Origin: Amycolatopsis camponoti
GTDB taxonomy: Bacteria; Actinomycetota; Actinomycetes; Mycobacteriales; Pseudonocardiaceae
Length of the DNA stretch: 64,000 bases
Reading direction: 5' to 3'
Assembly (NCBI RefSeq): GCF_902497555.1
Contig: NZ_CABVGP010000002.1
Coordinates: 880,501-944,500 of the forward strand
Shown here: in pieces, positions 32,599 through 42,369 of the stretch
Numbering within the stretch: position 1 is the first letter of the stretch
Layout of the letters: each line of letters starts with the position of its first letter
Made by a program: the position numbers and the translations under genes
Notes under the pieces: generated by a model
What the model saw: only the letters and a program-made list of their open reading frames with translations
The model's database searches: none
What the model was told of the DNA's origin: nothing

Positions 32599-34404
32599 CT
32601 TGGCCCGCTCGTACTCGTCCCGGCCCGCGAGGTGCTCGGGCACGCCGACCTCCCACCACGCGCCGGCCTCGGTCCACGACGACGGCCGCGTCTTCACCAC
32701 GACCACCGCCGGACGCCGTTCCTCGACCGCCGCTTCGCGAGCCTGCGCATAGGCCGCCCGGAGGTCCTCGGCCGAAGAAGCCGTGAAGACCAGACAGCCC
32801 AATGATTCCGCGTGCCGCGCGAAGTCCACCCGCGGCGGCGAAGCGTGCGAAGTCGTGCAGTCGGCGTAGAAGTTGTTGAACGGCTTCCCGCCCTGCCCCT
32901 CCTGGAGCCGCGCGATCACCGCGTAGCCGTCGTTGTCGCAGACGACCGCGACGAACGGGTGACCCGCGAAGGCGGCCGAGAACAGCTCGGAGTTCAACAT
33001 CAGGTACGAGCCGTCGCCCAGCAGGGTCGTCACCAGGCCCGGATGCGCGATCGCCGCGCCCCACGCGCCGGACAGCTCGTAGCCCATGCAGGAAAACCCG
33101 TACTCGACGTCCATCGAGATCGAGCCGGACCCGCGCCAGCCGCCGATCAGCTCGCCCGGCAGCCCGCCGGACGCCGTCATGACGTAGTCGTCCGCCGCCG
33201 ACAGGTCGTTCACCACGCCCACGACCTGGGCGTAGGACGGAAGCTCGGAGCCGCCCGAGCGCAGCGAGTCGACGTGCGCGTCCCAGGAAGCCCGTTCGGC
33301 CGCGGCCCGCGAGGTCCACGACGGGTCGACCCGCCAGCTTTCCAGCTGCGCGCCCAGATCGACGAGCCCGGCGTCGGCGTCGCCGACCACCGACAGAGCA
33401 CCGTGTTTCACCGCGTCGAACCGGGCCGCGTTCAGCGCGACCAGGCGGACATCGGGGGAGAAGACCGTCCAGGACGCCGTCGTGAAGTCCTGCAGCCGCG
33501 TCCCGACCGCGAGGACGACGTCGGCCTGAGCCGCGACGACGTTCGCCGACGTCGAGCCCGTGACGCCCAGCGGGCCGGCGTGCAGGGGATGCGTGTGCGG
33601 CACGAGCGTGCGGCCCGCGGTCGTCTCCACCAGCGGGATCCCGTGCCGCTCGGCGAAGTCGAGGACGCGTTGCCCGGCGCCGGAGTAGCGGACGCCGCCG
33701 CCGAGCACGAGCAACGGCCGTTTCGACGCGCGCAGGACTCCCGCCGCCTCGGTGACCGAGCGCCGGTCGGGCCGCGGCCGCGGCGGCCGGTGCGTCACCG
33801 GGGCGAACAGCTCTTCCGGGAAGTCGTACGTCTCGGCCTGGACGTCCTGCGGCAGCGCCAGGACCACGGGCCCGCTCTCCGCCGGGTCCGTGAGCACCCG
33901 TGCGGCCTGCGGCAACGTCGAGAGCAGCTGTTCGGGGCGGGTGATCCGGTCGAAGTAGCGGCTGACCGCGCGGAAGGCGTCGTTGACCGTCGCGGTCGCG
34001 TCGCCGAAGGGCTCGATCTGCTGCAGCACCGGGTCCGGCGCGCGGCTGGTGAACGTGTCGCCGGGCAGGAGCAGCACCGGCAGCCGGTTCGCGTGCGCGA
34101 CCCCGGCGGCGGTGACCATGTTCAGCGCGCCCGGCCCGATCGACGACGTCACGACGCCGACCTGCCGCCGGTGCGTCGCCTTCGCGTAGCCGACCGCGGC
34201 CAGCGCCATGCCCTGCTCGGTGTGCCCGCGCCACACGGGGATGTCCCCGCGGTGTTCTTCCAGGGCGGTGCCGAGACCGAGGACGTTGCCGTGCCCGAAG
34301 ATCGCGAAGACGCCGGGGAAGAGCGGGACTTCGCGCCCGTCCAGGGTTTCCGAGCGCTGGGCCAGGATCCAGCGGACCAGCGCCTGAGCCGTCGTCAGCT
34401 TCAC
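32569..34404 (-). CDS. iolD: 3D-(3,5/4)-trihydroxycyclohexane-1,2-dione hydrolase
   Basis: A 611-residue thiamine-diphosphate enzyme with the three domains of the family (PYR, central, PP). The PP-domain metal/ThDP motif is GDGSYLMLNSEL, and the N-terminal block FGHGNVLGLGTALEEH is characteristic of IolD. It opens the ring of diketo-inositol to 5-deoxyglucuronate, which IolB then uses. GTG 34404 overlaps the iolB stop (GTGA). The stop lies inside the convergent P450 gene. Confidence 0.93.
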   Translation of the reverse strand: MKLTTAQALVRWILAQRSETLDGREVPLFPGVFAIFGHGNVLGLGTALEEHRGDIPVWRGHTEQGMALAAVGYAKATHRRQVGVVTSSIGPGALNMVTAAGVAHANRLPVLLLPGDTFTSRAPDPVLQQIEPFGDATATVNDAFRAVSRYFDRITRPEQLLSTLPQAARVLTDPAESGPVVLALPQDVQAETYDFPEELFAPVTHRPPRPRPDRRSVTEAAGVLRASKRPLLVLGGGVRYSGAGQRVLDFAERHGIPLVETTAGRTLVPHTHPLHAGPLGVTGSTSANVVAAQADVVLAVGTRLQDFTTASWTVFSPDVRLVALNAARFDAVKHGALSVVGDADAGLVDLGAQLESWRVDPSWTSRAAAERASWDAHVDSLRSGGSELPSYAQVVGVVNDLSAADDYVMTASGGLPGELIGGWRGSGSISMDVEYGFSCMGYELSGAWGAAIAHPGLVTTLLGDGSYLMLNSELFSAAFAGHPFVAVVCDNDGYAVIARLQEGQGGKPFNNFYADCTTSHASPPRVDFARHAESLGCLVFTASSAEDLRAAYAQAREAAVEERRPAVVVVKTRPSSWTEAGAWWEVGVPEHLAGRDEYERAKSGQVRYLRS

Positions 34405-35291
34405 CGCACACGTCCTTCGTGGCTCGTAACGGGACAGCGGGGGTCGAGGTCCTGCGACTCCCACGTGTCGCGGACCCAGCCGTGCGCGGGGTCGTCGCAG
34501 AACGCCATCGACCGCTCGGGCGCGGGCCCGGCCAGGACGTTCAGGTAGTACATCGGGTAGCCCGGCGCGGCCACGCAAGGACCGTGGAAGCCGCGCGGGA
34601 TCAGGAAGACGTCGTGGTCGCGGACGGCGACGTCCTCGTCCAGGTCGCCGTCGAGCGTGTACGTCCGGTGCAGGCCGAACCCCTCGCGCGACGGCGTCAC
34701 CCCGTCGCGGCCGGCGACGCGGAAGTAGTAGATCTCCTCGTTGACGACCTCGCACTCGCTCGCTTCGTCGTGCTTGTGCGGCGGGTAGGACGACCAGTTG
34801 CCGCCCGGCGTGATCAGCTCGCACGCGTTGAGCTTGTCGGCGTGGTCCCACACCCCGGGCACGCCGAAGTTGGTCACCTGCCGCGTCGCCTGCCCCGCGC
34901 CGCGGACCTCGACGGGGACGTCTTCGGCGGGGCCGTACTTCGCTTCGAGCCGCCGGGTGCAGCGCGCCATCGGCAGCGCCACCTGCGCGCCGGTCTCGGA
35001 AGTCAGCTCGACCTCGGCGTCGCGGGGGGCGTAGACGAAGTCCGTGACCCGGGTGAACACCGACTCACGCCCTTCCAGCTCGAACTCCTCGCCGTCGACG
35101 CGGACCGTGAGCGAGCCGGACAGCGGGAGCACGAACGCCTCGAACTCGCCGGTCTTGACCGTGCGCGGGAGCCGGGTGCCGATCCGGAGCACCCGCAACC
35201 CCGTGTACGTCCAGCCCGCCGAATCCGGGGTGAGCCGGACCGGGTCGGCGTCGTCGGACAGCGTCCCGAGTGGACGGTGCAGCTTGCTCAT
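34401..35291 (-). CDS. iolB: 5-deoxy-glucuronate isomerase
   Basis: A 296-residue bicupin of the KduI/IolB family. Metal ligands are suggested by the PPHKHDE cluster (two His and an acidic residue, about residues 165-171) and by H in IPRGFHGP. It isomerises 5-deoxyglucuronate to 2-deoxy-5-keto-gluconate. ATG 35291 lies 35 nt after the iolC stop. Translationally coupled to iolD. Confidence 0.93.
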   Translation of the reverse strand: MSKLHRPLGTLSDDADPVRLTPDSAGWTYTGLRVLRIGTRLPRTVKTGEFEAFVLPLSGSLTVRVDGEEFELEGRESVFTRVTDFVYAPRDAEVELTSETGAQVALPMARCTRRLEAKYGPAEDVPVEVRGAGQATRQVTNFGVPGVWDHADKLNACELITPGGNWSSYPPHKHDEASECEVVNEEIYYFRVAGRDGVTPSREGFGLHRTYTLDGDLDEDVAVRDHDVFLIPRGFHGPCVAAPGYPMYYLNVLAGPAPERSMAFCDDPAHGWVRDTWESQDLDPRCPVTSHEGRVR

Positions 35292-35326
35292 TTCACGGCC
35301 TCCAGTTCTTTGCACGTCCGTGGGGA

Positions 35327-36256
35327 TCACAGCAGCTCCTCGATCTCCCCGGCGGTCGGCATGGCGTCGGCGCAGGCCAACCGGGACGCGACGAGCGCAC
35401 CCGCGGCGTTCGCGTATCCCGCGAGGCGCACCGGGTCCCAGCCCGACAGCAGGCCGTGGATCAGGGCTCCGCCGAAGCCGTCGCCGGCGCCGAGCCCGCA
35501 GACGACCTCGACGCGTTGTGGCGGGACCGTCCACCGGCCTTCCGGCGTCGCCACGAGCACGCCGTCGGCGCCCTTCTTGATCACCGCCAGCCGCAGGCCG
35601 CGGTCGAGCATGCGGTCCGCGGCGGTGTCCGGGTCCGCCGTGCCGACCGCGACCTCCACCTCGGCGCGGTTGCCGACCGCGACCGTGACGTGGTCGAGCA
35701 TCCCGCCGATCTCTTCCCGGGCCTGCTCGACCGAAGACCAGAACATCGGCCGGTAGTCGAGGTCCAGGACGGTGTGCTCGCGGCGACCCCGGGTTTCGAG
35801 GATCTTCCGCTGCGTGGCGCGGGCCGGCTCGGCGGAGACGCCGGTGCCGGTGACCCACAGCAGCGGCACCGACTCGACGACGTCCCACGGCACGTCGTCG
35901 TCGGTGAGCGTGAGGTCCGGGGCGATGGGTGAGCGGTAGAACAGCAGCGGCGGGTCCGCGGGCGGGTTCAGCTCGCAGAACACCACCGGCGTCTGGAGGT
36001 CCGGCGAAGTGCCCACGAAAGCGGGCGAGACGCCGAAGCCGTCGAGGGCCTGCCGGACGTAGTCGCCGAAGCCGTCCGGGCCGACCTTGGTCAGCACCGC
36101 CGTGCGCCGGCCGAGCCGCGCGGCGGCGACCGCGACGTTGGTCGCGGTCCCGCCGAGCGACTTGGCGAACGTGCTGACGCCGGCCAGAGGGACGCCGCTC
36201 TGCTCCGGGTACAGGTCCACCCCGACCCGGCCCACGGTGAGCGCTTCGAGACTCAC
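35327..36256 (-). CDS. iolC: 5-dehydro-2-deoxygluconokinase
   Basis: A 309-residue PfkB-family sugar kinase, with the [17 protein letters not shown] substrate/anion block near residues 34-50 and the catalytic [15 protein letters not shown] loop near residue 253. It phosphorylates 2-deoxy-5-keto-gluconate. Unlike some homologues it lacks a fused DUF2090/aldolase domain. GTG 36256 overlaps the stop of the ABC ATPase gene, tying catabolism to uptake. Confidence 0.9.
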   Translation of the reverse strand: MSLEALTVGRVGVDLYPEQSGVPLAGVSTFAKSLGGTATNVAVAAARLGRRTAVLTKVGPDGFGDYVRQALDGFGVSPAFVGTSPDLQTPVVFCELNPPADPPLLFYRSPIAPDLTLTDDDVPWDVVESVPLLWVTGTGVSAEPARATQRKILETRGRREHTVLDLDYRPMFWSSVEQAREEIGGMLDHVTVAVGNRAEVEVAVGTADPDTAADRMLDRGLRLAVIKKGADGVLVATPEGRWTVPPQRVEVVCGLGAGDGFGGALIHGLLSGWDPVRLAGYANAAGALVASRLACADAMPTAGEIEELL

Positions 36257-37032
36257 GCCTTCTCCACCTGCCGCAGCTCGTGCTCCAGCGCTTCCAGTTC
36301 CGCACCGCCCGCCATCTGCCGGGTCAGCTCGTTGATGTCGATGTCCTCCTTCTCGTAGGACCCGAGCGGCGCACCCCGCTTGAGCAGCAGAAACCGGTCG
36401 GCGACCGGGTAGGCGTGGTGCGGGTTGTGCGTGATCAGCACGACGCCGAGCCCGCGGTCACGGGCCTGCGCGACGTACTTCAGCACCACCCCGGCCTGCT
36501 TGACGCCCAGCGCGGCGGTCGGCTCGTCGAGGATCAGCACCTTGGCGCCGAAGTAGACCGCCCGCGCGATCGCGACGCACTGGCGTTCACCGCCCGAGAG
36601 CGTCCCGACCGGCTGCTCGACGTCCCGCAGGTCGATGCCCATGTCGGACAGCGCCTGCTTGGTCGTCTCGCGGCCCTTCTTCCGGTCGAGCATCTTGAAC
36701 GGGCCGAACCCGGTCGTCGGCTCGGAGCCGAGGAAGAAGTTCCGCCAGACGCTCATCAGCGGCACCACGGCGAGGTCCTGGTACACGGTCGCGATGCCGC
36801 GGTCGAGGGCCTCGCGCGGCGAGGCGAACCGGACCGGCTCGCCGTCCACGAAGAATTCGCCGCGGTCGTGCTGGTGCACCCCGGCGAGGATCTTGATGAG
36901 CGTGGACTTCCCGGCGCCGTTGTCGCCGAGCACGCAGGTCACCTCGCCCGCGTTGACCACAGTGGACACATCGCGCAGGGCGATGACGCTGCCATACGTC
37001 TTCCCGATGTCCTTGACCTCGATGAGACTCAT
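36253..37032 (-). CDS. CUT2 sugar ABC transporter ATP-binding protein
   Basis: A 259-residue single-domain ABC ATPase: Walker [10 protein letters not shown] (36-44), signature LSGGERQ, Walker B VLILDEP, and the H-loop in LITHNPHH. Most CUT2 systems (RbsA, IatA) have a duplicated 500-residue ATPase; the single domain puts this in the FrcA-like subgroup. Together with the permease and binding protein it should import inositol. Starts overlapping the permease stop. Confidence 0.9.
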   Translation of the reverse strand: MSLIEVKDIGKTYGSVIALRDVSTVVNAGEVTCVLGDNGAGKSTLIKILAGVHQHDRGEFFVDGEPVRFASPREALDRGIATVYQDLAVVPLMSVWRNFFLGSEPTTGFGPFKMLDRKKGRETTKQALSDMGIDLRDVEQPVGTLSGGERQCVAIARAVYFGAKVLILDEPTAALGVKQAGVVLKYVAQARDRGLGVVLITHNPHHAYPVADRFLLLKRGAPLGSYEKEDIDINELTRQMAGGAELEALEHELRQVEKA

Positions 37033-38072
37033 CGCCGGACCCTTTCCGCGCGCCGCCGGAAGGCGTTGTTCACCAGGACCGCGGCCAGCAGCATGATGCC
37101 GAGGAACAGCATGAACCAGTCGCTGTTCCACTGCGCGAACACGATGCCCTGGCGCGCCATGCCGAAGATCAGCGCGCCGATCGCCGCGCCCACCGCCGAG
37201 CCGAACCCGCCGGTGAGCAGGCAGCCGCCGATCACCGCCGCGATGATGTACTGGAACTCCAGCCCGATGCCCTGGTTCGCCTGCACGCTGGCGAAGCGCA
37301 GGATGTTGATCGAGCCGACCAGCCACGCGCCGAGCGCGGTGCCCATGAACAGCAGGATCTTCGTGCGCACCACCGGCACGCCGACCGAGCGGGCCGACAC
37401 CTGCGACCCGCCGACCGCGAAGATCCAGTTGCCGAACCGGGTCCGCACCAGCAGCCACGCGGCGATCGCCGTGACGACGACCCACCAGATGATCGACGAC
37501 TGGAACTCGGTGCCGCCGATGCTGAACGTGGACGCGAACAGCCCGCCGGCCGACTCGTAGCCGCTGGTCGAGCGCATGCCGGAGATCTGGACGGTGTTGG
37601 TCACCCAGCGCGTCACGCCGAGGTTGAGCCCCTGCAGGGCGAGGAACGACCCCAGCGTGACGATGAAGCTGGGCAATCCGGTCTTCATGACCAGCCAGCC
37701 GTTGAACGCGCCGACGCCGAGCGCGAAGGCGAGCGAGGCCAGCAGCGCGAGCCAGACGTTCCACCCGGCCTGCGTGGCCAGGATCGCCGTGACCAGCGAC
37801 GTCGACGCCGTCATCACGCCGGCCGAGAGGTCGAACTCGCCGCCGACCATGAGCAGGGCGACCACGACGGCCATGATGCCCAGGGTGGAGGAGTCGTCGA
37901 GCCAGGTCGCCACGCCCAGCGGGCTGAGGAACTGGCTGGTGACGACGGAGAAGAAGACGAACACGAGCACGGCGCCGAGCAGCGCGCCGATCTCCGGCCG
38001 GACCACCAGGCGGTCGGTCAGGCTCTTCTTCGCGACTCGCTCGTCAGGGCGTTCCTGGATGGCTGCGGTCAT
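37029..38072 (-). CDS. CUT2 sugar ABC transporter permease
   Basis: A 347-residue membrane protein of the ribose/xylose/inositol permease family with eight to ten helices. Family blocks include [17 protein letters not shown] and [18 protein letters not shown], followed by [14 protein letters not shown] sequence and [16 protein letters not shown] 38072 overlaps the binding-protein stop and its own stop overlaps the ATPase start. The inositol substrate is inferred from the operon. Confidence 0.92.
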   Translation of the reverse strand: MTAAIQERPDERVAKKSLTDRLVVRPEIGALLGAVLVFVFFSVVTSQFLSPLGVATWLDDSSTLGIMAVVVALLMVGGEFDLSAGVMTASTSLVTAILATQAGWNVWLALLASLAFALGVGAFNGWLVMKTGLPSFIVTLGSFLALQGLNLGVTRWVTNTVQISGMRSTSGYESAGGLFASTFSIGGTEFQSSIIWWVVVTAIAAWLLVRTRFGNWIFAVGGSQVSARSVGVPVVRTKILLFMGTALGAWLVGSINILRFASVQANQGIGLEFQYIIAAVIGGCLLTGGFGSAVGAAIGALIFGMARQGIVFAQWNSDWFMLFLGIMLLAAVLVNNAFRRRAERVRR

Positions 38073-39067
38073 CAGCGCGTGCCGCGTTGCGCGTACGGGG
38101 CGATGGTGTCGATGTTGGTCTTGTCGACGAAGCCGGGGCCGGTCTGCACCGGGTGGCCGCCGCCGATGGTGTTGCCGTTCTCCTTGTACAGCTTGAGAAA
38201 CACGATCGGCAGGTAGCCCTGCTCGTACTGCTGCTGGTCGACGGCGAACAGGATCGTGCCGGCCTTGATGGCCGCGACGACGTCGGCGTTCAGGTCGAAC
38301 GTGGCGACCTGCGCCTTGGAGCTCGCCTCCTTGGCCGCGTCCACCGCGCGCGCCGCGACCTGCGAGTTCAGCGCCAGCACCGCGTCGATCGACGGGTCGG
38401 ACTGCAGCGCGCCGCGGATCCGGGCCTGCGCGTCGGTCGGGTTGGAGATGTCGACCTGCAGCGTGGTGACGTTGCCGAAGGTCTGCTTCGCGCCGTCGCA
38501 ACGCTGGTTCTGGCCGATGTTGCCGGCCTCGTGGAGGACGCACAGCAGCTTCGTCTTGCCGGCCGCCTTGAGCCGCTGGCCCGCGCCCTGGCCCGCGAGG
38601 CCCTCGCTCTGCCCGACGTGCGCGATCGCGCCGAACTGCGCGCTGGAGTCTTCGCCGGAGTTGATGGTGACGACCGGGATGCCGGCCTTGACCGCGTTCT
38701 GGATCGACGTCTGCAGGGCCTGCGGGTTCGCCATGGAGACGACCAGGCCACCGACCTTCTGCGCGACCGCGTTGTCGATCAGCTTGGCCTGGTTGCCCGG
38801 GTCGCCGTCGGAGTAGTAGTCGACCCCGACGTTCAGGTCCTTGCCCGCCTGCTCGGCGCCGTTCTTCACGACGTTCCAGAAGGCGTCGCCGGCGCTGCCG
38901 TGGGTGACCACGGCGACCTTCAGCGGACCGCCCGTGCTCGGGGCCGCGGCGGACGGGGCGCTCGAGCTGCTGCTCGAGTTGTCGGCGCTGGGACCACTGC
39001 AGGCGGACAGGACCAGCCCGGCCGCGGCGATCGCCGCCACGCCGGCCAGCTTCTTGACAGAGAACAC
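38072..39067 (-). CDS. Inositol/sugar ABC transporter substrate-binding lipoprotein (CUT2)
   Basis: A 331-residue periplasmic-binding protein with lipobox LSAC (Cys23), a Ser-rich linker (SSSSSSAPSAAAPS) and a ribose-binding-protein fold (KVAVVTHGSAGDAFWNVVKNG). GTG 39067 is preferred because AAAGGAG sits 5 nt upstream; GTG 39073 would overlap that site. It is the first of three transporter genes. Ligand inferred as myo-inositol or an isomer from the iol neighbours. Confidence 0.9.
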   Translation of the reverse strand: MFSVKKLAGVAAIAAAGLVLSACSGPSADNSSSSSSAPSAAAPSTGGPLKVAVVTHGSAGDAFWNVVKNGAEQAGKDLNVGVDYYSDGDPGNQAKLIDNAVAQKVGGLVVSMANPQALQTSIQNAVKAGIPVVTINSGEDSSAQFGAIAHVGQSEGLAGQGAGQRLKAAGKTKLLCVLHEAGNIGQNQRCDGAKQTFGNVTTLQVDISNPTDAQARIRGALQSDPSIDAVLALNSQVAARAVDAAKEASSKAQVATFDLNADVVAAIKAGTILFAVDQQQYEQGYLPIVFLKLYKENGNTIGGGHPVQTGPGFVDKTNIDTIAPYAQRGTR

Positions 39068-39087
39068 AGTCACTCCTTTGGGACCAG

Positions 39088-39966
39088 TTACAGGGAGTCG
39101 ATGATCTTCGCGAGGTGGGCCAGGCTGCGCTCGGTGTCCCGCCGGGGTAGGTCGTCGGGGCTCTCCGCGCCGAGGGCGGTGTCCTGTTCGAGGACGTACC
39201 AGCCGTCGTAGCCGGCCGCCTGGACGGAGCGCACCATCGCCGCCACGTCCACGTCCCCCTCGCCGAGCGGGGTGTAGATGCCCCGCCCGACCGCGTCGGT
39301 GTAGCCGAGCCGCCCCGCGCGGACCTCTGCCGCGAGGTCTTCTCGGACGTCCTTCAGATGCACGTGCCCCACCCGTTCGGGATACCGCTGCGCCAGCTCG
39401 ACCGGATCCGTCCCGCCGATCATCAGGTGCCCGGTGTCGAGGCACAAGCCGAGATCGGAATCGGCGAGGAAGCGCTCGACCTCGGCCTGCTGCTCCACGT
39501 GCGTCCCGACGTGCGGGTGCAGCACGGTGCGCAGGCCGAAGGCGCCTGCAACATGGCGGATCTTCCCGGCGGTTTCGACGAGCGTCGCCCATTCGGCGTC
39601 GGTGAGCTTCGGGCGTTCGTCGTAGCCGTCGAGGCCGGTCGCGGCGGCGAGCACGAGGACGTCGCCTCCGCACGCGGCGAACAGTGCGGCGGACTCTTCG
39701 GCTTCCTTGAGCGCGTTTTCCTGGTCGGTGTGGAGGACGACGGCGAGGAAGCCGCCGACGAGCGTCAGGCCGTGCCTCCCGAGCAGCTCCCGCAGCTCGG
39801 CCGGATCGCGCGGGAGGTAATCGGGCGGCCCCAGCTCGGTCGCCTGGACGCCGAGGGCCGCCATCTCGCCGAGCACGGTCGCCGCGTCCAGCACCCGGCC
39901 CCAGCCCGGGACTTCGCAGACGCCCCAGGAGATCGGGGCGGCGGCCACGCGGATCGTCGCTGTCAC
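39088..39966 (-). CDS. iolE: IolE-like inosose dehydratase / sugar isomerase (TIM barrel)
   Basis: A 292-residue xylose-isomerase-like TIM barrel protein. The N-terminal AAAPISWGVCEVPGWG is characteristic of inosose dehydratase-like proteins, and metal ligands are suggested in TVLHPHVGTHVE, CLDTGHL and HVHLKD. IolE dehydrates 2-keto-inositol to the IolD substrate; the IolI/IolH isomerases share the fold, so the exact step is probable rather than proven. It is the promoter-proximal gene of the minus-strand iol operon, 20 nt before the binding-protein gene. Confidence 0.8.
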   Translation of the reverse strand: MTATIRVAAAPISWGVCEVPGWGRVLDAATVLGEMAALGVQATELGPPDYLPRDPAELRELLGRHGLTLVGGFLAVVLHTDQENALKEAEESAALFAACGGDVLVLAAATGLDGYDERPKLTDAEWATLVETAGKIRHVAGAFGLRTVLHPHVGTHVEQQAEVERFLADSDLGLCLDTGHLMIGGTDPVELAQRYPERVGHVHLKDVREDLAAEVRAGRLGYTDAVGRGIYTPLGEGDVDVAAMVRSVQAAGYDGWYVLEQDTALGAESPDDLPRRDTERSLAHLAKIIDSL

Positions 39967-39989
39967 AAGGGGCCTCCGTTGGTCCGTTG

Positions 39990-40019
39990 GAGCGCTCTAT
40001 TGATTAGAGCGCTCTAATC
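39990..40019. promoter_or_regulatory. Operator pair for the LacI regulator of the iol locus
   Basis: GATTAGAGCGCTCTAATC (40002-40019) is a perfect 18-bp palindrome with a central CG, typical of LacI-family sites. A second GAGCGCTC core lies at 39990-39997, centre to centre 17 bp away. Both sit between the divergent iolE-like and lacI genes and can control both promoters. Confidence 0.8.
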
Positions 40020-40079
40020 TTGTAGCGTCCGTCACAGCAAGTCAAGGCTGAGTTTCCGGTGATCAGGGGAGGTGCGGCC

Positions 40080-41099
40080 ATGCGTCCGACCATGGAGGAC
40101 GTCGCCGCGCGGGCGGGGGTTTCCCGCGCACTGGTCTCCCTGGTGATGAGGAATTCACCGAAGGTCTCCGACGCGCGCCGCGCGGCTGTGCTGCGTGCGG
40201 CCGAAGAACTCGGCTACCAGCCGCACGTGATGGCGCGCTCCCTGGCCAGCCGGACGTCCACCGTGCTCGGCGTGATGGTCAACGACCTGCGCAACGCCTT
40301 CTTCGCCGACGTCGTCGAGGGGCTGGACGCGGCCGCGCAGGCCGCGGGCTTCGACCTCGTGCTCAACACCGGCGGCCGCAGTCCCGCGCGCGAGGGGAAC
40401 GCCTTGCGCAGCCTGCTTTCCTTCCGGCCGGCGGGGGTCATCCTGCTCTCGCCGGTCGTGCCCGCGTCGGCCATCGAAGCCGCGGCCCGGCAGTGTCCGG
40501 TGGTGCTCGTCTCGCGGACGTCGCGAGCGTCCGGTGTGGACACCGTGAACGACGACGGCGAAGCGGGGTCCGCGCTGGCCGTCGACCACCTCGCCGGCCT
40601 CGGGCACCGGCGCATCGCCCACCTCGACGGCGGCGGCGCGGCGGGGGCGGCCCAGCGCCGTCGCGGGTTCCAGGCGGCGATGCGGCGCCACGGCCTGGAC
40701 CCGATCGTGGTGCGCAGCGAGCACACCGACACCGCGGGGGAGAAGTCCGTACGGGAGCTGCTGGCGACGTACTCGCGGGCCGAGCTGCCGACGGGCTTGG
40801 TGGCGGGCAACGACTTCAACGCGGTCGGGGCGATCTCGGCTCTCGAAGAGGCGGGGCTGCGCGTGCCCGAGGACGTCTCGGTCGTCGGCTACGACAACAC
40901 GTCTTTGGCGGCCCTGCGGCACCTCTCACTGACCACAGTGGACCAACCGCGCACCGAGATGGGCCGGCTGGCCTTCGAAGCGCTGGTCGAACGCGTCCGC
41001 GGGGAGCGCACGGAGCCGGTCCGGCACCTGCTGCACCCGTCTTTGGTGGTCCGGGCGACCACCGCCGAGGTTCTAGGCACAGGAGGAGCACCACGATGA
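40080..41099 (+). CDS. LacI-family repressor of inositol genes
   Basis: A 339-residue LacI-type regulator: helix-turn-helix at residues 4-26 (TMEDVAARAGVSRALVSLV), hinge helix and a periplasmic-binding-protein-like effector domain. ATG 40080 has GGGGAGG 8 nt upstream. It overlaps iolG by ATGA. The perfect palindrome just upstream is its likely target; the effector is probably an inositol catabolite. The gene carries a copy of the palindromic word at 40932-40942. Confidence 0.9.
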   Translation: MRPTMEDVAARAGVSRALVSLVMRNSPKVSDARRAAVLRAAEELGYQPHVMARSLASRTSTVLGVMVNDLRNAFFADVVEGLDAAAQAAGFDLVLNTGGRSPAREGNALRSLLSFRPAGVILLSPVVPASAIEAAARQCPVVLVSRTSRASGVDTVNDDGEAGSALAVDHLAGLGHRRIAHLDGGGAAGAAQRRRGFQAAMRRHGLDPIVVRSEHTDTAGEKSVRELLATYSRAELPTGLVAGNDFNAVGAISALEEAGLRVPEDVSVVGYDNTSLAALRHLSLTTVDQPRTEMGRLAFEALVERVRGERTEPVRHLLHPSLVVRATTAEVLGTGGAPR

Positions 41100-42094
41100 G
41101 GTTGGGACTGGCGGGCACCGGCCGGATCGGCACCGCGCACGCGGAGACGCTGAAGGGGTTCGACGAGGTGGAGTCGGTCGTCGTGGCCGACGTCGACCCC
41201 GCGCGAGCCGCTGCCGCGGCCGCGAAGCTCGGCGTCGAATCGGTTTCCCTCGACGAGCTGTTCGCCGCCGGGCTGGACGGCCTGGTCGTCACGGCGGCCA
41301 CCGACGCGCACCCGGGCCTGATCATCGCGGCGGTCGACGCGGGCATCCCGGTGTTCTGCGAAAAGCCGGTGGCGGCGGACATCCCCGGCACGCTGGCGGT
41401 GATCGACCGCATCGGCGCGTCGGACGTCCCGGTCCAGATCGGCTTCCAGCGCCGGTTCGACGCGGGCTACGCGGCGGCGCGGGCGGCGGTGGCGTCGGGC
41501 GAGCTGGGCTGGCTGCACACGCTGCGCGCGACGACGTTCGACCCGGCGCCCCCGCCGGCGGAGTACGTCGCCCATTCGGGTGGGCTGTTCCGCGACTGCG
41601 GCGTGCACGACTTCGACATCATCCGCTGGGTGAGCGGCCGCGAGGTGACCGAGGTGTACGCGATCGGCGCCAACCGCGGCGAGCGCTTCTTCGTGGATGC
41701 GGGCGACGTGGACACGGCGGCGGCGACGCTGACCCTGGACGACGCCACGCTGGCGACGGTCTCCCTGACCCGCTACAACGGCGCGGGCTACGACGTGCGG
41801 CTGGAGGCGCTGGGCTCGGTGTCCGGCGTGGTGGTCGGCCTGGACGACCGGGTGCCGCTGCGATCGGTGGAGCCGGGGGTGGCCCCGCTGCCGGGTCCGG
41901 CGTACCCGGGGTTCATGGAGCGGTTCCGTCCGGCGTACACGACCGAGCTGAGGGCGTTCCTGGACGTCGTCGCGGGGCGGGCGCCCTCGCCGTGCGGTGC
42001 GGCGGACGCGTTGGAGGCGTTCTACATCGCGGAGGCGTGCGAGGTCTCCCGCCGGGAACGGCGTCCGGTGCAGCTGGCGGAGGTCCGGCGCTGA
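41096..42094 (+). CDS. iolG: Inositol 2-dehydrogenase
   Basis: A 332-residue GFO/IDH/MocA oxidoreductase. The NAD-binding GTGRIGTAHA is at the N-terminus, the catalytic lysine is K90 in EKP and the D167/H171 pair lies in DCGVHDFD. It oxidises inositol to 2-keto-inositol, the substrate of IolE. The ATG overlaps the lacI stop, with AGGAGGAGC upstream. A decayed GNAT gene begins at its stop codon. Confidence 0.9.
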   Translation: MRLGLAGTGRIGTAHAETLKGFDEVESVVVADVDPARAAAAAAKLGVESVSLDELFAAGLDGLVVTAATDAHPGLIIAAVDAGIPVFCEKPVAADIPGTLAVIDRIGASDVPVQIGFQRRFDAGYAAARAAVASGELGWLHTLRATTFDPAPPPAEYVAHSGGLFRDCGVHDFDIIRWVSGREVTEVYAIGANRGERFFVDAGDVDTAAATLTLDDATLATVSLTRYNGAGYDVRLEALGSVSGVVVGLDDRVPLRSVEPGVAPLPGPAYPGFMERFRPAYTTELRAFLDVVAGRAPSPCGAADALEAFYIAEACEVSRRERRPVQLAEVRR

Positions 42095-42369
42095 TCACGC
42101 TGGCACCCCTCGACGAGCGCGCACTGGCCCGGCTGCCGGACGCGGCCGGCGCGGACCCCCTCGAAGTGATGCCACCGGTGGTCGGCCCGCCCGGCTGGAC
42201 ATCGCCCCGCCGGGCGGCGTCCCTGGCCTTCCACCGCGGCCGTTCGCTGGATCCGGCGACGGCCTCGACGACGGCGGACAACGTCGGCGCCCGGTCGCTG
42301 CTGGCCGGACTCGGCGCGATGCTCACCACAGACGGCGACGAGGTGCGCGCGGAACTGCCCCTGCGCTGA
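42091..42369 (+). pseudogene. Remnant of a GNAT N-acetyltransferase gene
   Basis: The frame reads LITLAPLDERALARL... and ends NVGARSLLAGLGAMLTTDG...AELPL. The first part resembles the N-terminus of GNAT proteins whose usual start is MITLRPLDE, and the last part their C-terminus. The roughly 70-residue centre with the acetyl-CoA-binding motif is missing at the SLDPAT/ASTTADN junction. The expected start codon is CTG here. Both defects suggest a dead gene. The family match is from memory and unverified. Confidence 0.5.
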
